Shown: positions 1 to 9,168 of the stretch, in pieces
Position numbering within the stretch: position 1 is the first letter of the stretch
How the letters are laid out: each line of letters begins with the position of its first letter
DNA from: Burkholderia sp052045245
GTDB taxonomy: Bacteria; Pseudomonadota; Gammaproteobacteria; Burkholderiales; Burkholderiaceae
Length of the DNA stretch: 64,000 nucleotides
NCBI RefSeq assembly: GCF_052045245.1
Contig: NZ_JBQEON010000019.1
Coordinates: forward strand, 62,001-126,000
Direction of reading: 5' to 3'
Position numbers and translations under genes: made by a program
Notes under the pieces: model-generated
The model's input: only the letters and a program-made list of their open reading frames with translations
What the model was told of the DNA's origin: nothing
Database searches by the model: none

Positions 1-483
1 CCGTTCGGGCTCGACGCGGCGATCCGCTATGGCGACGGCGCGTGGGAAGGGGTGCGAAGCGATTATCTCGACGGGCGGACCTTCGTGCCGGTCTGTACGC
101 GCGCGTTCGGTGAGCGGCATGCGCTGCGCACGCCCGACGACGCCGTCGCGGCGCCACGCCTCGTGCACGAGCAGGCGGAAATCGCGTGGTCCGCGTGGGC
201 GGAACGCCATCGCGCCACGCAGATGAATGCGCTTGCGGGGCCGCGCTTCGAACAGTATTCGGTGCTGATCCAGGCCGCGCTGGCGGGACTCGGGCTCGCG
301 CTCGTGCCGCGCTTCCTGATCGCGGACAATCTCGCGGCCGGCACGCTCGTCGAGCCGTTCGACGCGCCCGTCGAGGTCGCCGCGCAGGGGCACTACCTGT
401 GCTACGCGCCGGAACGCCTCGACACGAGCGAGGCGTTGCGGCACTTCAGGGCATGGATGCTGGACGAATGCGCGACGACGTGA
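1..483 (+). CDS. LysR-family transcriptional regulator, C-terminal part
   Basis: The open frame runs in from the left edge without a start codon, so only the C-terminal part (about 160 residues) is present. The visible stretch 'DAAIRYGDG' followed by 'GLGLALVPRFLIADNL' is typical of the effector-binding domain of GcvA/AmpR-like LysR regulators, which read DNA through an N-terminal winged helix (outside the window) and bind a small ligand here. It converges on the phosphatase-like gene to its right, so the two need not be functionally linked. The target genes cannot be told from this fragment. Confidence 0.85.
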   Translation, partial: PFGLDAAIRYGDGAWEGVRSDYLDGRTFVPVCTRAFGERHALRTPDDAVAAPRLVHEQAEIAWSAWAERHRATQMNALAGPRFEQYSVLIQAALAGLGLALVPRFLIADNLAAGTLVEPFDAPVEVAAQGHYLCYAPERLDTSEALRHFRAWMLDECATT

Positions 484-555
484 GCCGGCCGCGCATCGTG
501 CCCCGGGCGGAACGCGTGCCGGACACCACCCGCCGGCGGCGTCCGGCAGACGTCG

Positions 556-2232
556 TCAGTGGTCGATACCCAGCCCCGGCAGCACGTGCGTGTTCTCGGC
601 CACGACCGCGTGCAGCAGCTTCGGATCGGCGCCGAGCAGCCCGAGGATCGTCGGCGCGACCTGCTTCGTGCCGACGAGGTCGCTCACGGCGCGCGCGCGA
701 TGCAGGCCCGGGTACGACACGAGCAGGCCGAGGTGGCTGTCGTCCGGCGCGTTGCCGCCGTGCTCCTCGTCCTTCTTCGTGCTCGACGTGTAGATCACGC
801 CCGGATTCGGCTGGACGACGATGTCCGGCGTGCGGCCGTTGGCCGGATCGCCGAACCGGTCGGCCAGCGCCGCGCCGGACAGGATATACGCCTGCGCGCC
901 GTCCGCGCAGATCCCCGGCGCGTTGCAGCCGAGGTTCGCCTTCAGCGTCTGCACCACCGCCGCGCGCTGGCTGCGGTCGCGCAGCCAGATCAGGCCGACG
1001 TCGTCGGTCTGCACGAAGCCTGTGCCGACCAGGCCCGAACCGTCGTTCAGGTTGCCCGTCGTCGTGTTGTTCTGGCCGAAGTTGCCGTTCGGGTCGAGAT
1101 AGTTGTTCGCCTCGAGCAGCTTCGTCAGCGTGTCGCCGTTCTTCACGAGCTTCGTGTGATCGGTCGGCGACTGGCCGTGCTTCGACGTGACGATCACGGC
1201 CGTCGAGGTATACAGGTTGCGCTGCTTCAGCTCGGCGATGACACGGCCGATCGAGTTGTCGACGTACGTGATCGCGTTCGCGACCTGGCCGTTCGGCGTG
1301 AAGTTCGCATCGAGATAGCCGCCGCCCTTCGCGACCGGCGCCTTCTGCGCGACGCTGAGCGTCTGGAAGTTGGCGCCGAACAGCGTCGGCACCGGCGCGT
1401 TCTTCGTGCCCGTCGAATCGCGGCCGTCGATCTGGTTGACCAGCGCCTGCACGTGCAGGTTGTCGAAGCGCGCGGTGTGCGAATAGACGTCCGTGTAGTC
1501 GGTGTTGGTCGCCGGGTCGATCGAATTGATCTCGGTGCGCATCAGATCGTCGACGCCGGTGCCCGACGGGCCGTTCAGCCAGTCGTAGCCCCACGCGTGC
1601 TTGTCGGCCCACGCGGTATACGCGTTCGGCACGCCGGCCTTGACGGCCTCGAACACCGTGTTGGTCTTCACGTAGTTGTGCGGATAGACCGGCACGCACT
1701 GGCCGTTGACCTTCGCATGCGGGATCGCCTGCGGGTTGAAGGCGCCGCCGCCGTCGAGGTGCACGAGCGCGCCGCCGTTGAATGCATCGATGCCGGTCGT
1801 CTCGTCGAACACGACGTTCCAGCCCTGCTTGCCCGAGCAGGTCGTGTCGGTCGGCGCGTACAGGTTGCGGTCGTACGACACGTCGTAGAACAGGCCGGCC
1901 GTCTTCGGCGAGCCGCCCGTCACGAGCGCGGCGAGGCCCGGGAACGAGTCCGACAGGCCGGGCGTATACGCGTTCGTGTACGTGACGCCGTGTTGCGCGA
2001 GCACCGCGATGTTCGGACACGTGTTCGCGCCGATGCAGCGCGCGAGATCCTGCTCGTGCAGGCCGTCGACGCTGATCAGCAGCACGTGCTTCGCGACCCG
2101 GCGAGCATTGCCACCGTTCTCGCCCTGGCTGTTGCCGTCCTGCTGCGCCGCATGGGCACCCACGCTTGCGAGCGCCAGCGCGCCCGCCACCACCACTGCC
2201 ATTTTTCGTTGCTTGGCGAACCTGGAAATCAT
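556..2232 (-). CDS. Secreted alkaline-phosphatase-superfamily hydrolase (nucleotide pyrophosphatase/phosphodiesterase-like)
   Basis: Metal-dependent phosphohydrolase of the alkaline phosphatase superfamily, probably periplasmic or secreted, 558 residues. The N-terminus (MISRFAKQRKMAVVVAGAL then SVGAHA) is a signal peptide. 'LLISVDGL' carries the first metal-binding Asp. 'LSDSFPG' holds the likely Ser nucleophile where type I phosphodiesterases have T/S-x-x-F-P. 'VTSKHGQSP' and 'DDSHLGLLVS' supply the distal metal-binding His residues. I chose the start at 2232 because a strong GAGGTGGGG Shine-Dalgarno precedes it and the signal peptide begins there; the frame stays open upstream. The substrate (phosphodiester, phosphonate or phosphomonoester) cannot be told from sequence. 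Confidence 0.82.
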   Translation of the reverse strand: MISRFAKQRKMAVVVAGALALASVGAHAAQQDGNSQGENGGNARRVAKHVLLISVDGLHEQDLARCIGANTCPNIAVLAQHGVTYTNAYTPGLSDSFPGLAALVTGGSPKTAGLFYDVSYDRNLYAPTDTTCSGKQGWNVVFDETTGIDAFNGGALVHLDGGGAFNPQAIPHAKVNGQCVPVYPHNYVKTNTVFEAVKAGVPNAYTAWADKHAWGYDWLNGPSGTGVDDLMRTEINSIDPATNTDYTDVYSHTARFDNLHVQALVNQIDGRDSTGTKNAPVPTLFGANFQTLSVAQKAPVAKGGGYLDANFTPNGQVANAITYVDNSIGRVIAELKQRNLYTSTAVIVTSKHGQSPTDHTKLVKNGDTLTKLLEANNYLDPNGNFGQNNTTTGNLNDGSGLVGTGFVQTDDVGLIWLRDRSQRAAVVQTLKANLGCNAPGICADGAQAYILSGAALADRFGDPANGRTPDIVVQPNPGVIYTSSTKKDEEHGGNAPDDSHLGLLVSYPGLHRARAVSDLVGTKQVAPTILGLLGADPKLLHAVVAENTHVLPGLGIDH

Positions 2233-2451
2233 CACCCCACCTCTTCGATAGACGTTGAACCGCGTGACTTGCCAACAGGCGCGCAAAATATCGCCGGATC
2301 GTGCGGCGGTCCGATGAAGCGGGGCTTTCTGTTCTCTGTCAAACGTAACCAATCGCAAATGACATCACGCAGTCGCAATGCGCTGCGTTGCATGCCGCAC
2401 GCGTCCGCGGCCGCTTTTTTTCGCGGTTGGCACTCGACTATTGGCGTGTGA

Positions 2452-2468
2452 TAAGGGGTTTTCCCTTA
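2452..2468. promoter_or_regulatory. Inverted repeat TAAGGG-GTTTT-CCCTTA before a small gene
   Basis: A 6-bp perfect inverted repeat separated by GTTTT lies 15 bp upstream of the small gene at 2484. The same GGGTTTTCCC core occurs twice in front of another small gene near 13.3 kb, so it is a candidate operator shared by small-protein genes. No protein is known to me to bind it. Confidence 0.4.
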
Positions 2469-2483
2469 GCCCGGAGCCCGCGT

Positions 2484-2705
2484 ATGTCGACCCTCGAAGC
2501 TCTCCGGTTCGTGCTGGACGATGCACGTACCCCCGAAATCATTCGCCACCACGTCGTCGATGCCTTGCAGTACGCATTGCGCAACTACGGCCAGGTGTTC
2601 ACGGCAAAGGAAGTGGAATGGCTCGCGCAGTGGGACGATGCCCGCCTGCCGCTGGCCGCGAGGAAGGAACTGGACAAGCGCGAACCGGCGATCGCGGCGC
2701 GCTGA
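2484..2705 (+). CDS. Small hypothetical protein (73 aa)
   Basis: Begins MSTLEALRFVLDDARTP and is rich in charged residues, with no signal peptide, membrane segment or Cys motif, so it is probably a soluble cytoplasmic helical protein. The ATG at 2484 is preferred over upstream starts because the upstream translation is Arg-rich and looks non-coding. The gene is flanked by the GGGTTTTCCC inverted repeat and converges with the DUF748 gene downstream. I do not recognise a family with an assigned function. Confidence 0.6.
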   Translation: MSTLEALRFVLDDARTPEIIRHHVVDALQYALRNYGQVFTAKEVEWLAQWDDARLPLAARKELDKREPAIAAR

Positions 2706-2759
2706 CAGGAAGCGCGGCGGCGGCGGATGGCGGAACGAGGCTGACCGACAGGCTTGCGC

Positions 2760-5700
2760 TTACTGCAGCCCGAAGTCGACGCGCGTCGTCGCGCCCTTGT
2801 CCTCGATGCCCTTCGCATCGAGCTTCGGCGCCACGACGAACATGCGGCTCGCATCGATCTTGCCGTCGAGGTACTGGCGCACGGCCTGCGCGCGCTGCTG
2901 CGCGAGCGTGCGCAGCGCGTTGTCGTCGGCCGGCGCGTGATCGGCGAGCGCCTGCTTCATGTCCGCATCGGGCAGCGTCTTCTGCAGGCCGATCAGGTTG
3001 CGCGGCTTCTTGAAGTCGGCGTCCTTGTACGCACGCGTGAGGTACTTGGTGTACTCGGCCGGCTCGACCTTCACCGACATCGGATCGACGCTCTCGCCCT
3101 GGCCGATCACGTCCTTCAGCTTCTGCTGGCGGACCAGCCGTTCGACATACGCGTCGCGCAGCCCCGGCGTGTCCTTCGCGGGATCGACGCGGCCGATCAG
3201 GTCGAGCCGGATCGACGGTTTCTCGGTCAGCATCTTCACGACCGTGTCGAGCTTCTTCTGCTGCGCGTCGGTCAGCTGGTACGAGCCCGGCGCGAACTCG
3301 ACGTAGCCGAGATCCTCGCCGCCGCCACCGCCGAACGCATTCGCAAGCAGCGTGAACGGCGACGTGACGGCCTTCGCGATCAGGTTCAGCACCGCATGCC
3401 AGATCAGCCCGCCGATGCTGAACTCCGGATTCGACAGCGAGCCCGACACCGGCAGGTTCACGTCGATCTGGCCGCGCGTGTTCTTCAGGAGCGAGATCGC
3501 GAGCTTCACCGGCAGCTTGGTCGCCGTGTCGTTGTCGACGTGATCGCCGAACGTGAGCTGGTCGATGAAGATGTGGTTGTTCGCCGACAACTGATCGTTC
3601 GCGAGCTGGTAGTGCAGATCGACGTTGAGCTTGCCCTTCGTGATCGGGTAGCCGGCATACTTCGCCGAATACGGCGTCAGGTTGGTCAGCTCGATGTCGT
3701 GCGCGGTCGCCGTGAGGTCCAGCGCCGGCTTGTCGATCAGCGGGTTCACCGAGCCCTTGATCGAGATCGGCCCGTTGCCCGCGAGGTTCGCGGCGACGTC
3801 GACCGGCGCGGACGCCGTCGAATCCGTGCCGAACGCGCCGACCGTCCCCGTGATCGCGACCAGGTTCGCCGTGTAGTTCGGCTTGATGAAGTTGTCGGTG
3901 TAGGTCACGCGGCCGCTCTGCAGCACGAGCTGGCCGAAATGCATGCGCACCGGATTCTGCGGCGCGGGCGCGGCCTTCACGACGACCGCCGCCGACGCGG
4001 CCTGTGCGACCTGCGCCTTGGCCGGCGGCGTCACGCCCGGCGACAGCGGCACCGGTTCGGTCTTGCTCGCGTCACGCGTCAGCGACTGCGCGGGGCCCGA
4101 CTCCTTCGCGACGACGTCCTTCAGGTTCAGCCGGCCCTGCGCATCGAGCAGCACGCGGCCGTAGAAGTTCGAGAACGTCACGCGCGCGGCGTCGACATCG
4201 GTGCCCTTCTCGTCGTAGTTCACCTTCACGTTCGACAGCGCGAGCGAGCGCCAGCCCGCAAACGGGTCCGAGGTCGCCTTGTCGAGCATCCGCACGTCGA
4301 CCAGCGCGACGTCGCCGCGATAGGTCGCGCGCGGCGTGTCCTTCACCTGCGCGAACGTCAGGTTGCCCTGCGCGTTGAGCAGCGCGCTCGCGATGGTCGC
4401 GTTCAGCACGCTGCCGAAGTACGGTTCGAACGCGGCCGCGTCGAGGCGGTTGCCGTTGATCTTCAGGCCGAGCTTCAGCGGCTGCGCGGTCACGTCGCCC
4501 GACACGTTCAGCGAACCCTTGCGGTTCAGCGTCGCCTTCAGTTGCACCGGCAGCGGCTTCGTCATGTCGTCGCTGAGCTTCTGCACCGACAGGTCGAGCG
4601 GCTTGATCGCGAGCTTCACCGGGCGCGGCGTCGACAGGTCCGTGAAGTTCGCGGACGAGCCCTTCACGTTCAGCGCGTCGATCCGGTAATGCCACGACGG
4701 CGCGGCCGCCTCGGCCTTGCGCGCGACCGTGCGCCTGGGCACCGCCGGCTGCGCGGGTTGGGCCAGCGCTGCCAGGTCGATCTTGCCGTCCTTCAGGCGC
4801 TGCACGTCGAGCGCGAGCCCGGTCGCGTCGACGCTCGCGATTTCCGCGGTGCGCGCGGCGACGTCGACCTTCGCGATCTTCGCGCTCGCCTCCGGCAGCA
4901 CGATCGCCGGCGCCTTCGCGTCCGGCGTCGCGAGCTTCAGCGACTTCAGGCTCACCGTGCTGTCGGCGACCTGCGCGTCGAGCGGCGTCTTGCCCCAGTC
5001 GGCCTTCGCGTTGACGCTCGCGCCGAGCGTGCCGTCGAGCACGCGCGCGCGGGTCGCCTCGCCGAGGTACGGCTGCAGCGCCGGCAGCGCGAGCGCATCG
5101 ACCGTCAGCTTCGTGTCGGCCTGCTTCGCCGCCACGTTGAACGCGCCTTCGGCCTTCACGTCGCCGCCGCGCGACAGCGACGTCGACAGCGTGTACTTCG
5201 CGGGCGTCTTGCCCTGCAGCGTGAAGCCGTCGAGCGTCGCGGCGAGCTTCGTCAGCGACATCGCGGTCGGCGTCGCCGGCACATGGTCGTCGACGTTGAT
5301 CGTGCCGCCGTCGATCGCGAAATGACGGATCGTCAGGTCGAGCGGCGGCGCTTCCTTCGCGGCGGCTTCGGCCTTCGCGCCGCTCGCGGCGGCAGCCGTG
5401 GCGGCGGTCGATGCGACCGTGCCCGACGCGGCCGGCTTGCCCGCGGCAGCCTTCGGCGCGACGGCGGGCGGGCCGGCGAGTTTCTCGACGTTCAGCACGC
5501 CCTGCTTGTCGCGCGCGAGGTCGACGACAGGCTGGTCGATCCGGATCTCGTCGAAATGCAGCACGTTGCGCAGCGGCTCGAGGCCGGCGGCCGCGACATG
5601 CACGCCGCGCGCGGCGAACAGCGGCGCGGACGCGCGATCGGTCACCTTCGCGTCGTTCAGGTCGACGGTGCCCGACACGCGCAGCGCGGGCGTGTCGCCG

Positions 5701-6533
5701 CTCATCACGAAGTTCAGCGAGAGGTCGCTGCTCAACAGGCCGCTCGTGACGATCACCGGCAGCTTCGCCGGCGCGTACGAAATCAGCTTCGGCACGTCGA
5801 GCCGGTCGAACTTCAGCGCGACTTCCGACTCGCGCGACTGCGCGAACGGCTTGGTCCTGCCGTCGATCGCGATCGGGCTGCCGTCGAGCCGCGCGCGCAG
5901 CTTCGGCTGCACGAAGATGTCGGTCTTCGACGGCAGCGTCGCGATGAACGGAATGCCGAGCGTCCAGTTGTCAACCACGTGCTTTTCGTTCAGCAGGCGA
6001 TCGTCGAAGTCGATCCGGCCGTCGTTGACCTGGATGTTCGACACCGAGAACAGCGTCGGCTTGCTTGCGGGTTTGGGCGACGGCGTCGAGAACTTCTCGA
6101 TCAGGTCGGTGAAGTTGAAGCGCTGCGCGTCGTAGCGGACGATGTGCAAGCGCGGCGAGTCGACGCGTACTTCGTTGACGATCGGGGCGCCGCGGAACAG
6201 CGACGACCACGACGGCCTCACGACGAGCTTGCCGATGTCGATGAAGTCGCCCTGGCCGCCGCGCTCGCCGACGTGCACGCCATCGGCCTCGAGGTTCAGC
6301 GTGTACGGATTCAGCGCGATCCGCTGGATCGTGGACGGCCGGCCGAGCTGCTGGCTCAGCTGCTGTTCGGCGACGTGACGGATCAGCGGCGGCGCCGCGA
6401 AGAACCCGAGCAGTCCGAATATAACGAGGAAGATCAGCACGCCGAGGCCGATACGCCGGGTCCGGCGCGAACGTGCAATGCCGCCGAGGGCTTGGAGGGT
6501 CGAGGGTACGGTTTCTTTGTCTGCGCTTGACAT
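2760..6533 (-). CDS. DUF748 (AsmA-like) envelope protein
   Basis: Very large protein of 1257 residues. A short cytoplasmic N-terminus is followed by one membrane anchor near residues 25-47 ('IGLGVLIFLVIFGLLGFFAA') and a long periplasmic body of repeated beta-rich AsmA/DUF748 segments with LDxxRLDV-like strands. The C-terminal 170 residues ('FAPGSYQLTDAQQKKLD') resemble the start of an OmpA-like fold. AsmA-like proteins bridge inner and outer membrane and are implicated in lipid transport; that role here is inference from the family. An Ala/Lys-rich linker sits near residues 370-400. The start at 6533 has an upstream GAGG and directly precedes the anchor. Confidence 0.85.
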   Translation of the reverse strand: MSSADKETVPSTLQALGGIARSRRTRRIGLGVLIFLVIFGLLGFFAAPPLIRHVAEQQLSQQLGRPSTIQRIALNPYTLNLEADGVHVGERGGQGDFIDIGKLVVRPSWSSLFRGAPIVNEVRVDSPRLHIVRYDAQRFNFTDLIEKFSTPSPKPASKPTLFSVSNIQVNDGRIDFDDRLLNEKHVVDNWTLGIPFIATLPSKTDIFVQPKLRARLDGSPIAIDGRTKPFAQSRESEVALKFDRLDVPKLISYAPAKLPVIVTSGLLSSDLSLNFVMSGDTPALRVSGTVDLNDAKVTDRASAPLFAARGVHVAAAGLEPLRNVLHFDEIRIDQPVVDLARDKQGVLNVEKLAGPPAVAPKAAAGKPAASGTVASTAATAAAASGAKAEAAAKEAPPLDLTIRHFAIDGGTINVDDHVPATPTAMSLTKLAATLDGFTLQGKTPAKYTLSTSLSRGGDVKAEGAFNVAAKQADTKLTVDALALPALQPYLGEATRARVLDGTLGASVNAKADWGKTPLDAQVADSTVSLKSLKLATPDAKAPAIVLPEASAKIAKVDVAARTAEIASVDATGLALDVQRLKDGKIDLAALAQPAQPAVPRRTVARKAEAAAPSWHYRIDALNVKGSSANFTDLSTPRPVKLAIKPLDLSVQKLSDDMTKPLPVQLKATLNRKGSLNVSGDVTAQPLKLGLKINGNRLDAAAFEPYFGSVLNATIASALLNAQGNLTFAQVKDTPRATYRGDVALVDVRMLDKATSDPFAGWRSLALSNVKVNYDEKGTDVDAARVTFSNFYGRVLLDAQGRLNLKDVVAKESGPAQSLTRDASKTEPVPLSPGVTPPAKAQVAQAASAAVVVKAAPAPQNPVRMHFGQLVLQSGRVTYTDNFIKPNYTANLVAITGTVGAFGTDSTASAPVDVAANLAGNGPISIKGSVNPLIDKPALDLTATAHDIELTNLTPYSAKYAGYPITKGKLNVDLHYQLANDQLSANNHIFIDQLTFGDHVDNDTATKLPVKLAISLLKNTRGQIDVNLPVSGSLSNPEFSIGGLIWHAVLNLIAKAVTSPFTLLANAFGGGGGEDLGYVEFAPGSYQLTDAQQKKLDTVVKMLTEKPSIRLDLIGRVDPAKDTPGLRDAYVERLVRQQKLKDVIGQGESVDPMSVKVEPAEYTKYLTRAYKDADFKKPRNLIGLQKTLPDADMKQALADHAPADDNALRTLAQQRAQAVRQYLDGKIDASRMFVVAPKLDAKGIEDKGATTRVDFGLQ

Positions 6534-6684
6534 GCTGGGATGCCTCGGGAATGGATGCCCGGCCGCACCGTAAGCCGGCACGGCCGCGCACGCTATCCCG
6601 AAAGTATAGGCTGAGGTGGTGACGGAACGGCGTTCAGGCGCGGCCGCCGCGCCCGCGGATCGGACAACGGCGGCGCGGGTCGGT

Positions 6685-8124
6685 TCATTTCCGGACGACG
6701 ACGGGCGGCATCCACGAACCGTCGCTGGCTTGCGGCTTCGGTGCGTAGAGACGCAGCCCGAGCGCGAAATCGGTGCGCGGCGCCGGCAGCCAATTGGCCG
6801 CGTGCGTGCCGCCCGGCGATGCCGATACAGCCACGTCGATCGAGCCGTCGTGATTGCGGCGCAGCCGGTCGCGATCGCCGAGCGAGCGGCGCGCCGAGCC
6901 GACGTCGGGCAGCGCGCCGTTCGTCGCGTACGGCGTGAGCGTCCAGAAGCCGCGCACCGGCGGCAGCGCGCCTGGCGCGAAGTGCAGGACGTAACGGTTC
7001 GCGCCGTTCAGCGGGTGGCCGTCGCTGTCGACGCGCACGAGCGCGAGCGTCTCGTCGTCGCGCGTCGCGGTGCCGAACTGCGTATAGGCGGCATACGCGC
7101 GCAGCGCGTAGTCCTGCCCGTATTTGCCGGCCGTGTCGCCGATCCAGTTCCAGCCGTTCGCGTTCAGCAGGTTCGGCGGCGGCGCCGCGAGCCGCGCGCG
7201 CGCTTCGGCGACGCCGGCCGTCGCGGCGCCCAGGCGATCGCCCGTCCACAGCACCGGGTAGCCGGCCGACACGCCGATGTCGTTCAGCAGCGCCTGCGCA
7301 TGCGCGTCGTCGGCCGGTGCCGGGTTGTCCTGCAGCGCCTGCGCGAAGCGGGTGAAGAACGCCTTCGGGTCGAGCGCGTCGACCTGCTCGGCCGGCGTGC
7401 CGCCGCTCACGGCTTCCGACGGCGCGCTGCCCGCATGGACCGCAACCGACGCGCCGCGCGTGCTGCCGCTATAGACGGACAGCGGCACCACGCGGATCGC
7501 CCGCTGCAGTTTCTTCACGTTCGTGAGGTCGCGGCCGCCGCTCGTCTGCAGCCGCACTTCGAGCCATGCGTTGGCCGACGGCACGTCGATCCGCAACGCG
7601 CCCTTCGGCAGCGTGCCCTGCCAATCCTTCGCGGCAAAGGCAATCGTTTGCGATCGCGCGCCGCCGCGTGCGCCTCGCGCCGCCACGCTCGACGACGACC
7701 ACAGCACGTTCGTCCACATGTCGAGCGCGCGGGCATCCCAGTAGCGGCCGCGGGTGTCGGGCAGCGTGACGATCACCGGCTCGGCGCCGACGTCGAGCCA
7801 GCCGGTCGAGTCGAGCGTGTCGACACCCGGCAGCGGCGGATTGAGCGCGCCGACGGGCGGCAGCGCCTGCGCGTGACGCAGCGTGTTGAGCGGCGCCTGG
7901 CCCGGCTGCGCGCCGTCGCCGCCCGTCGCGGCTTCCTTCGCGACGTCCATCAGCACGAGCGGGTACGCGTAGATATAGGAGTCGGCCACTTCGGCGCGCA
8001 TCCAGCCGGTCTTCCGCTGGATCGCGTCCGGTTGCGACGCGCATCCTGCCAGCAGCGCCGCGATGGCGAGCGACGCGCCTGCCGCGCGCCGCAGAGAAAC
8101 GGATTCTCGTAGATTTTCAATCAT
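6685..8124 (-). CDS. DUF1254/DUF1214 lipoprotein
   Basis: 479 residues with a lipoprotein signal: a hydrophobic stretch ending LLAGC, with Cys about residue 28 as the predicted lipidated residue. The DUF1254 part begins at 'SYIYAYPLVLMDV' and the DUF1214 part is recognisable from 'VRGFWTLTPYAT' to the C-terminus. This two-domain family is widespread in Proteobacteria and has no established reaction; some members are annotated as porin- or phosphatidylserine-related without firm proof. A surface or periplasmic lipoprotein is supported; a catalytic role is not. The gene has its own upstream intergenic region. Confidence 0.85.
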   Translation of the reverse strand: MIENLRESVSLRRAAGASLAIAALLAGCASQPDAIQRKTGWMRAEVADSYIYAYPLVLMDVAKEAATGGDGAQPGQAPLNTLRHAQALPPVGALNPPLPGVDTLDSTGWLDVGAEPVIVTLPDTRGRYWDARALDMWTNVLWSSSSVAARGARGGARSQTIAFAAKDWQGTLPKGALRIDVPSANAWLEVRLQTSGGRDLTNVKKLQRAIRVVPLSVYSGSTRGASVAVHAGSAPSEAVSGGTPAEQVDALDPKAFFTRFAQALQDNPAPADDAHAQALLNDIGVSAGYPVLWTGDRLGAATAGVAEARARLAAPPPNLLNANGWNWIGDTAGKYGQDYALRAYAAYTQFGTATRDDETLALVRVDSDGHPLNGANRYVLHFAPGALPPVRGFWTLTPYATNGALPDVGSARRSLGDRDRLRRNHDGSIDVAVSASPGGTHAANWLPAPRTDFALGLRLYAPKPQASDGSWMPPVVVRK

Positions 8125-8349
8125 TGATTACTGGCCGAATATCGTTCTTGTCAGTCAACGCCTTGTTCGACTCGCGATCGGCGAAAGCAAGGCACCCCAG
8201 CCTGCCCGGTCGCCGCTTCGCTCGGCGGGCGCTGATGTCAGGCCGGTATCATAGCGCCTAAGGGCATCCCCCAATATGCCGATTAGCGGGCAGGGCGCTA
8301 GTTACGGCGTCGACGGTCGCGGGCGGCCTTCGTCACGCTTCCGGCCGGC

Positions 8350-8378
8350 TTGACTTATGGTGCCATTATTGACACCAT
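8350..8378 (+). promoter_or_regulatory. hicAB promoter and operator dyad
   Basis: TTGACT at 8350-8355 and CACCAT at 8373-8378 are spaced by 17 bp, which fits a weak sigma-70 promoter. Overlapping them is the inverted repeat ATGGTG (8357-8362) / CACCAT (8373-8378), a likely autoregulatory operator. Transcription would start at about the hicA ATG, so the message may be leaderless; no Shine-Dalgarno is visible before 8385. Confidence 0.5.
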
Positions 8379-8384
8379 ATCGTT

Positions 8385-8636
8385 ATGGCAAACGAATGGA
8401 AGATCCTCGACCAAATGAGGCGTGAGCCGGCGAATGTGCGATTCAACGATCTGCTGAAGATCTGCGAGGCGCACTTCGGTCAGGCCCGCCAATCCGGTTC
8501 GAGCCATGCCATTTTCAAGACACCGTGGCCAGGCGATCCGCGGGTAAATATCCAGAACGATCGCGGGAAGGCAAAGGCCTATCAGGTCCGGCAGGTACTC
8601 GACGCGATCGACCGACTGAAGGAACGGAAATCATGA
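8385..8636 (+). CDS. hicA: HicA-family mRNA interferase toxin
   Basis: 83-residue toxin of the HicA double-stranded-RNA-binding-like fold, which cleaves mRNA when free of antitoxin. The hallmark Gly-x-Ser-His is present as 'SGSSHAIF', with the catalytic His about residue 45, followed by 'KTPWPGDPRVNIQNDRG' and the C-terminal helix 'YQVRQVLDAI'. The length suits the family. It overlaps the antitoxin start by ATGA, so the two are translationally coupled, with the toxin first as in most hicAB operons. Regulation is probably by HicB at the dyad just upstream. Confidence 0.85.
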   Translation: MANEWKILDQMRREPANVRFNDLLKICEAHFGQARQSGSSHAIFKTPWPGDPRVNIQNDRGKAKAYQVRQVLDAIDRLKERKS

Positions 8637-8956
8637 CCCAAGACCACTTTACGTATCGCGTAACGTGGTCCCCGGAGGACGGGGAGCACGTCGGCCTCTG
8701 TGCGGAATTCCCTTCCCTGTCGTGGCTCGCCCAGACGCCGGAAGGCGCGCTTGCCGGCATTCGCCGGCTGGTCGCCGACGTCGTGCGCGACCTGACCGCG
8801 AACGGAGAAAAAGTCCCCGCCCCGATCGCCGATCGGACCTACAGCGGCGAATTCAAGGTCCGCATCCCGCCACAGGCACACCGTGCGCTCGTCATCCAGG
8901 CCGCGGAGCAAGGCGTCAGCCTGAACCGTCTTGCGAGCGCAAAGCTCTGCGCGTAA
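8633..8956 (+). CDS. hicB: HicB-family antitoxin
   Basis: 107-residue antitoxin. The N-terminal half ('YRVTWSPEDGEHVGLCAEFP' and the following helix) is the degenerate RNase H-like HicB fold that caps the toxin. The C-terminal part ('RIPPQAHRALVIQAAEQG', then 'LNRLASAKL') is a ribbon-helix-helix DNA-binding segment, so this subtype should bind its own operator. The ATG at 8633 lies inside the toxin's last codons. The gene is complete, so the pair appears functional. Confidence 0.85.
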   Translation: MTQDHFTYRVTWSPEDGEHVGLCAEFPSLSWLAQTPEGALAGIRRLVADVVRDLTANGEKVPAPIADRTYSGEFKVRIPPQAHRALVIQAAEQGVSLNRLASAKLCA

Positions 8957-9095
8957 TCGCGGTCGATGATGCACGCGGCGAATGGCAGGCGTTCCGTTCG
9001 GACGCCGGGTATTGTTTTTTCGCGCCCCGACACCTCATGACGTATCGGTAACGCCGAGCTGTGACTCACCTCCCTGCGCTGAATCGTCACCCCCC

Positions 9096-9126
9096 TTGAC
9101 CTTCCCATCATGGGAATGTTGATACT
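9096..9126 (+). promoter_or_regulatory. CueR/MerR-type copper promoter of copA
   Basis: A -35 TTGACC at 9096-9101 and a -10 GATACT at 9121-9126 are separated by 19 bp, the overlong spacer typical of MerR-family promoters. An inverted repeat, ACCTTCCC on one side and GGGAATGT on the other (9099-9119), lies between them and matches CueR boxes in front of copA genes. Activation by Cu(I)-bound CueR is inferred; no cueR gene is in the window. Confidence 0.82.
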
Positions 9127-9168
9127 GTGGTCATTCGCGGCTCGATCCGCGCTTTTGGGGAATCCGAC

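Noticed and set aside
2754..6530. A long plus-strand frame antisense to the DUF748 gene
   Set aside because: Arg-rich composition and no motif; the DUF748 protein on the opposite strand is coherent over its whole length.
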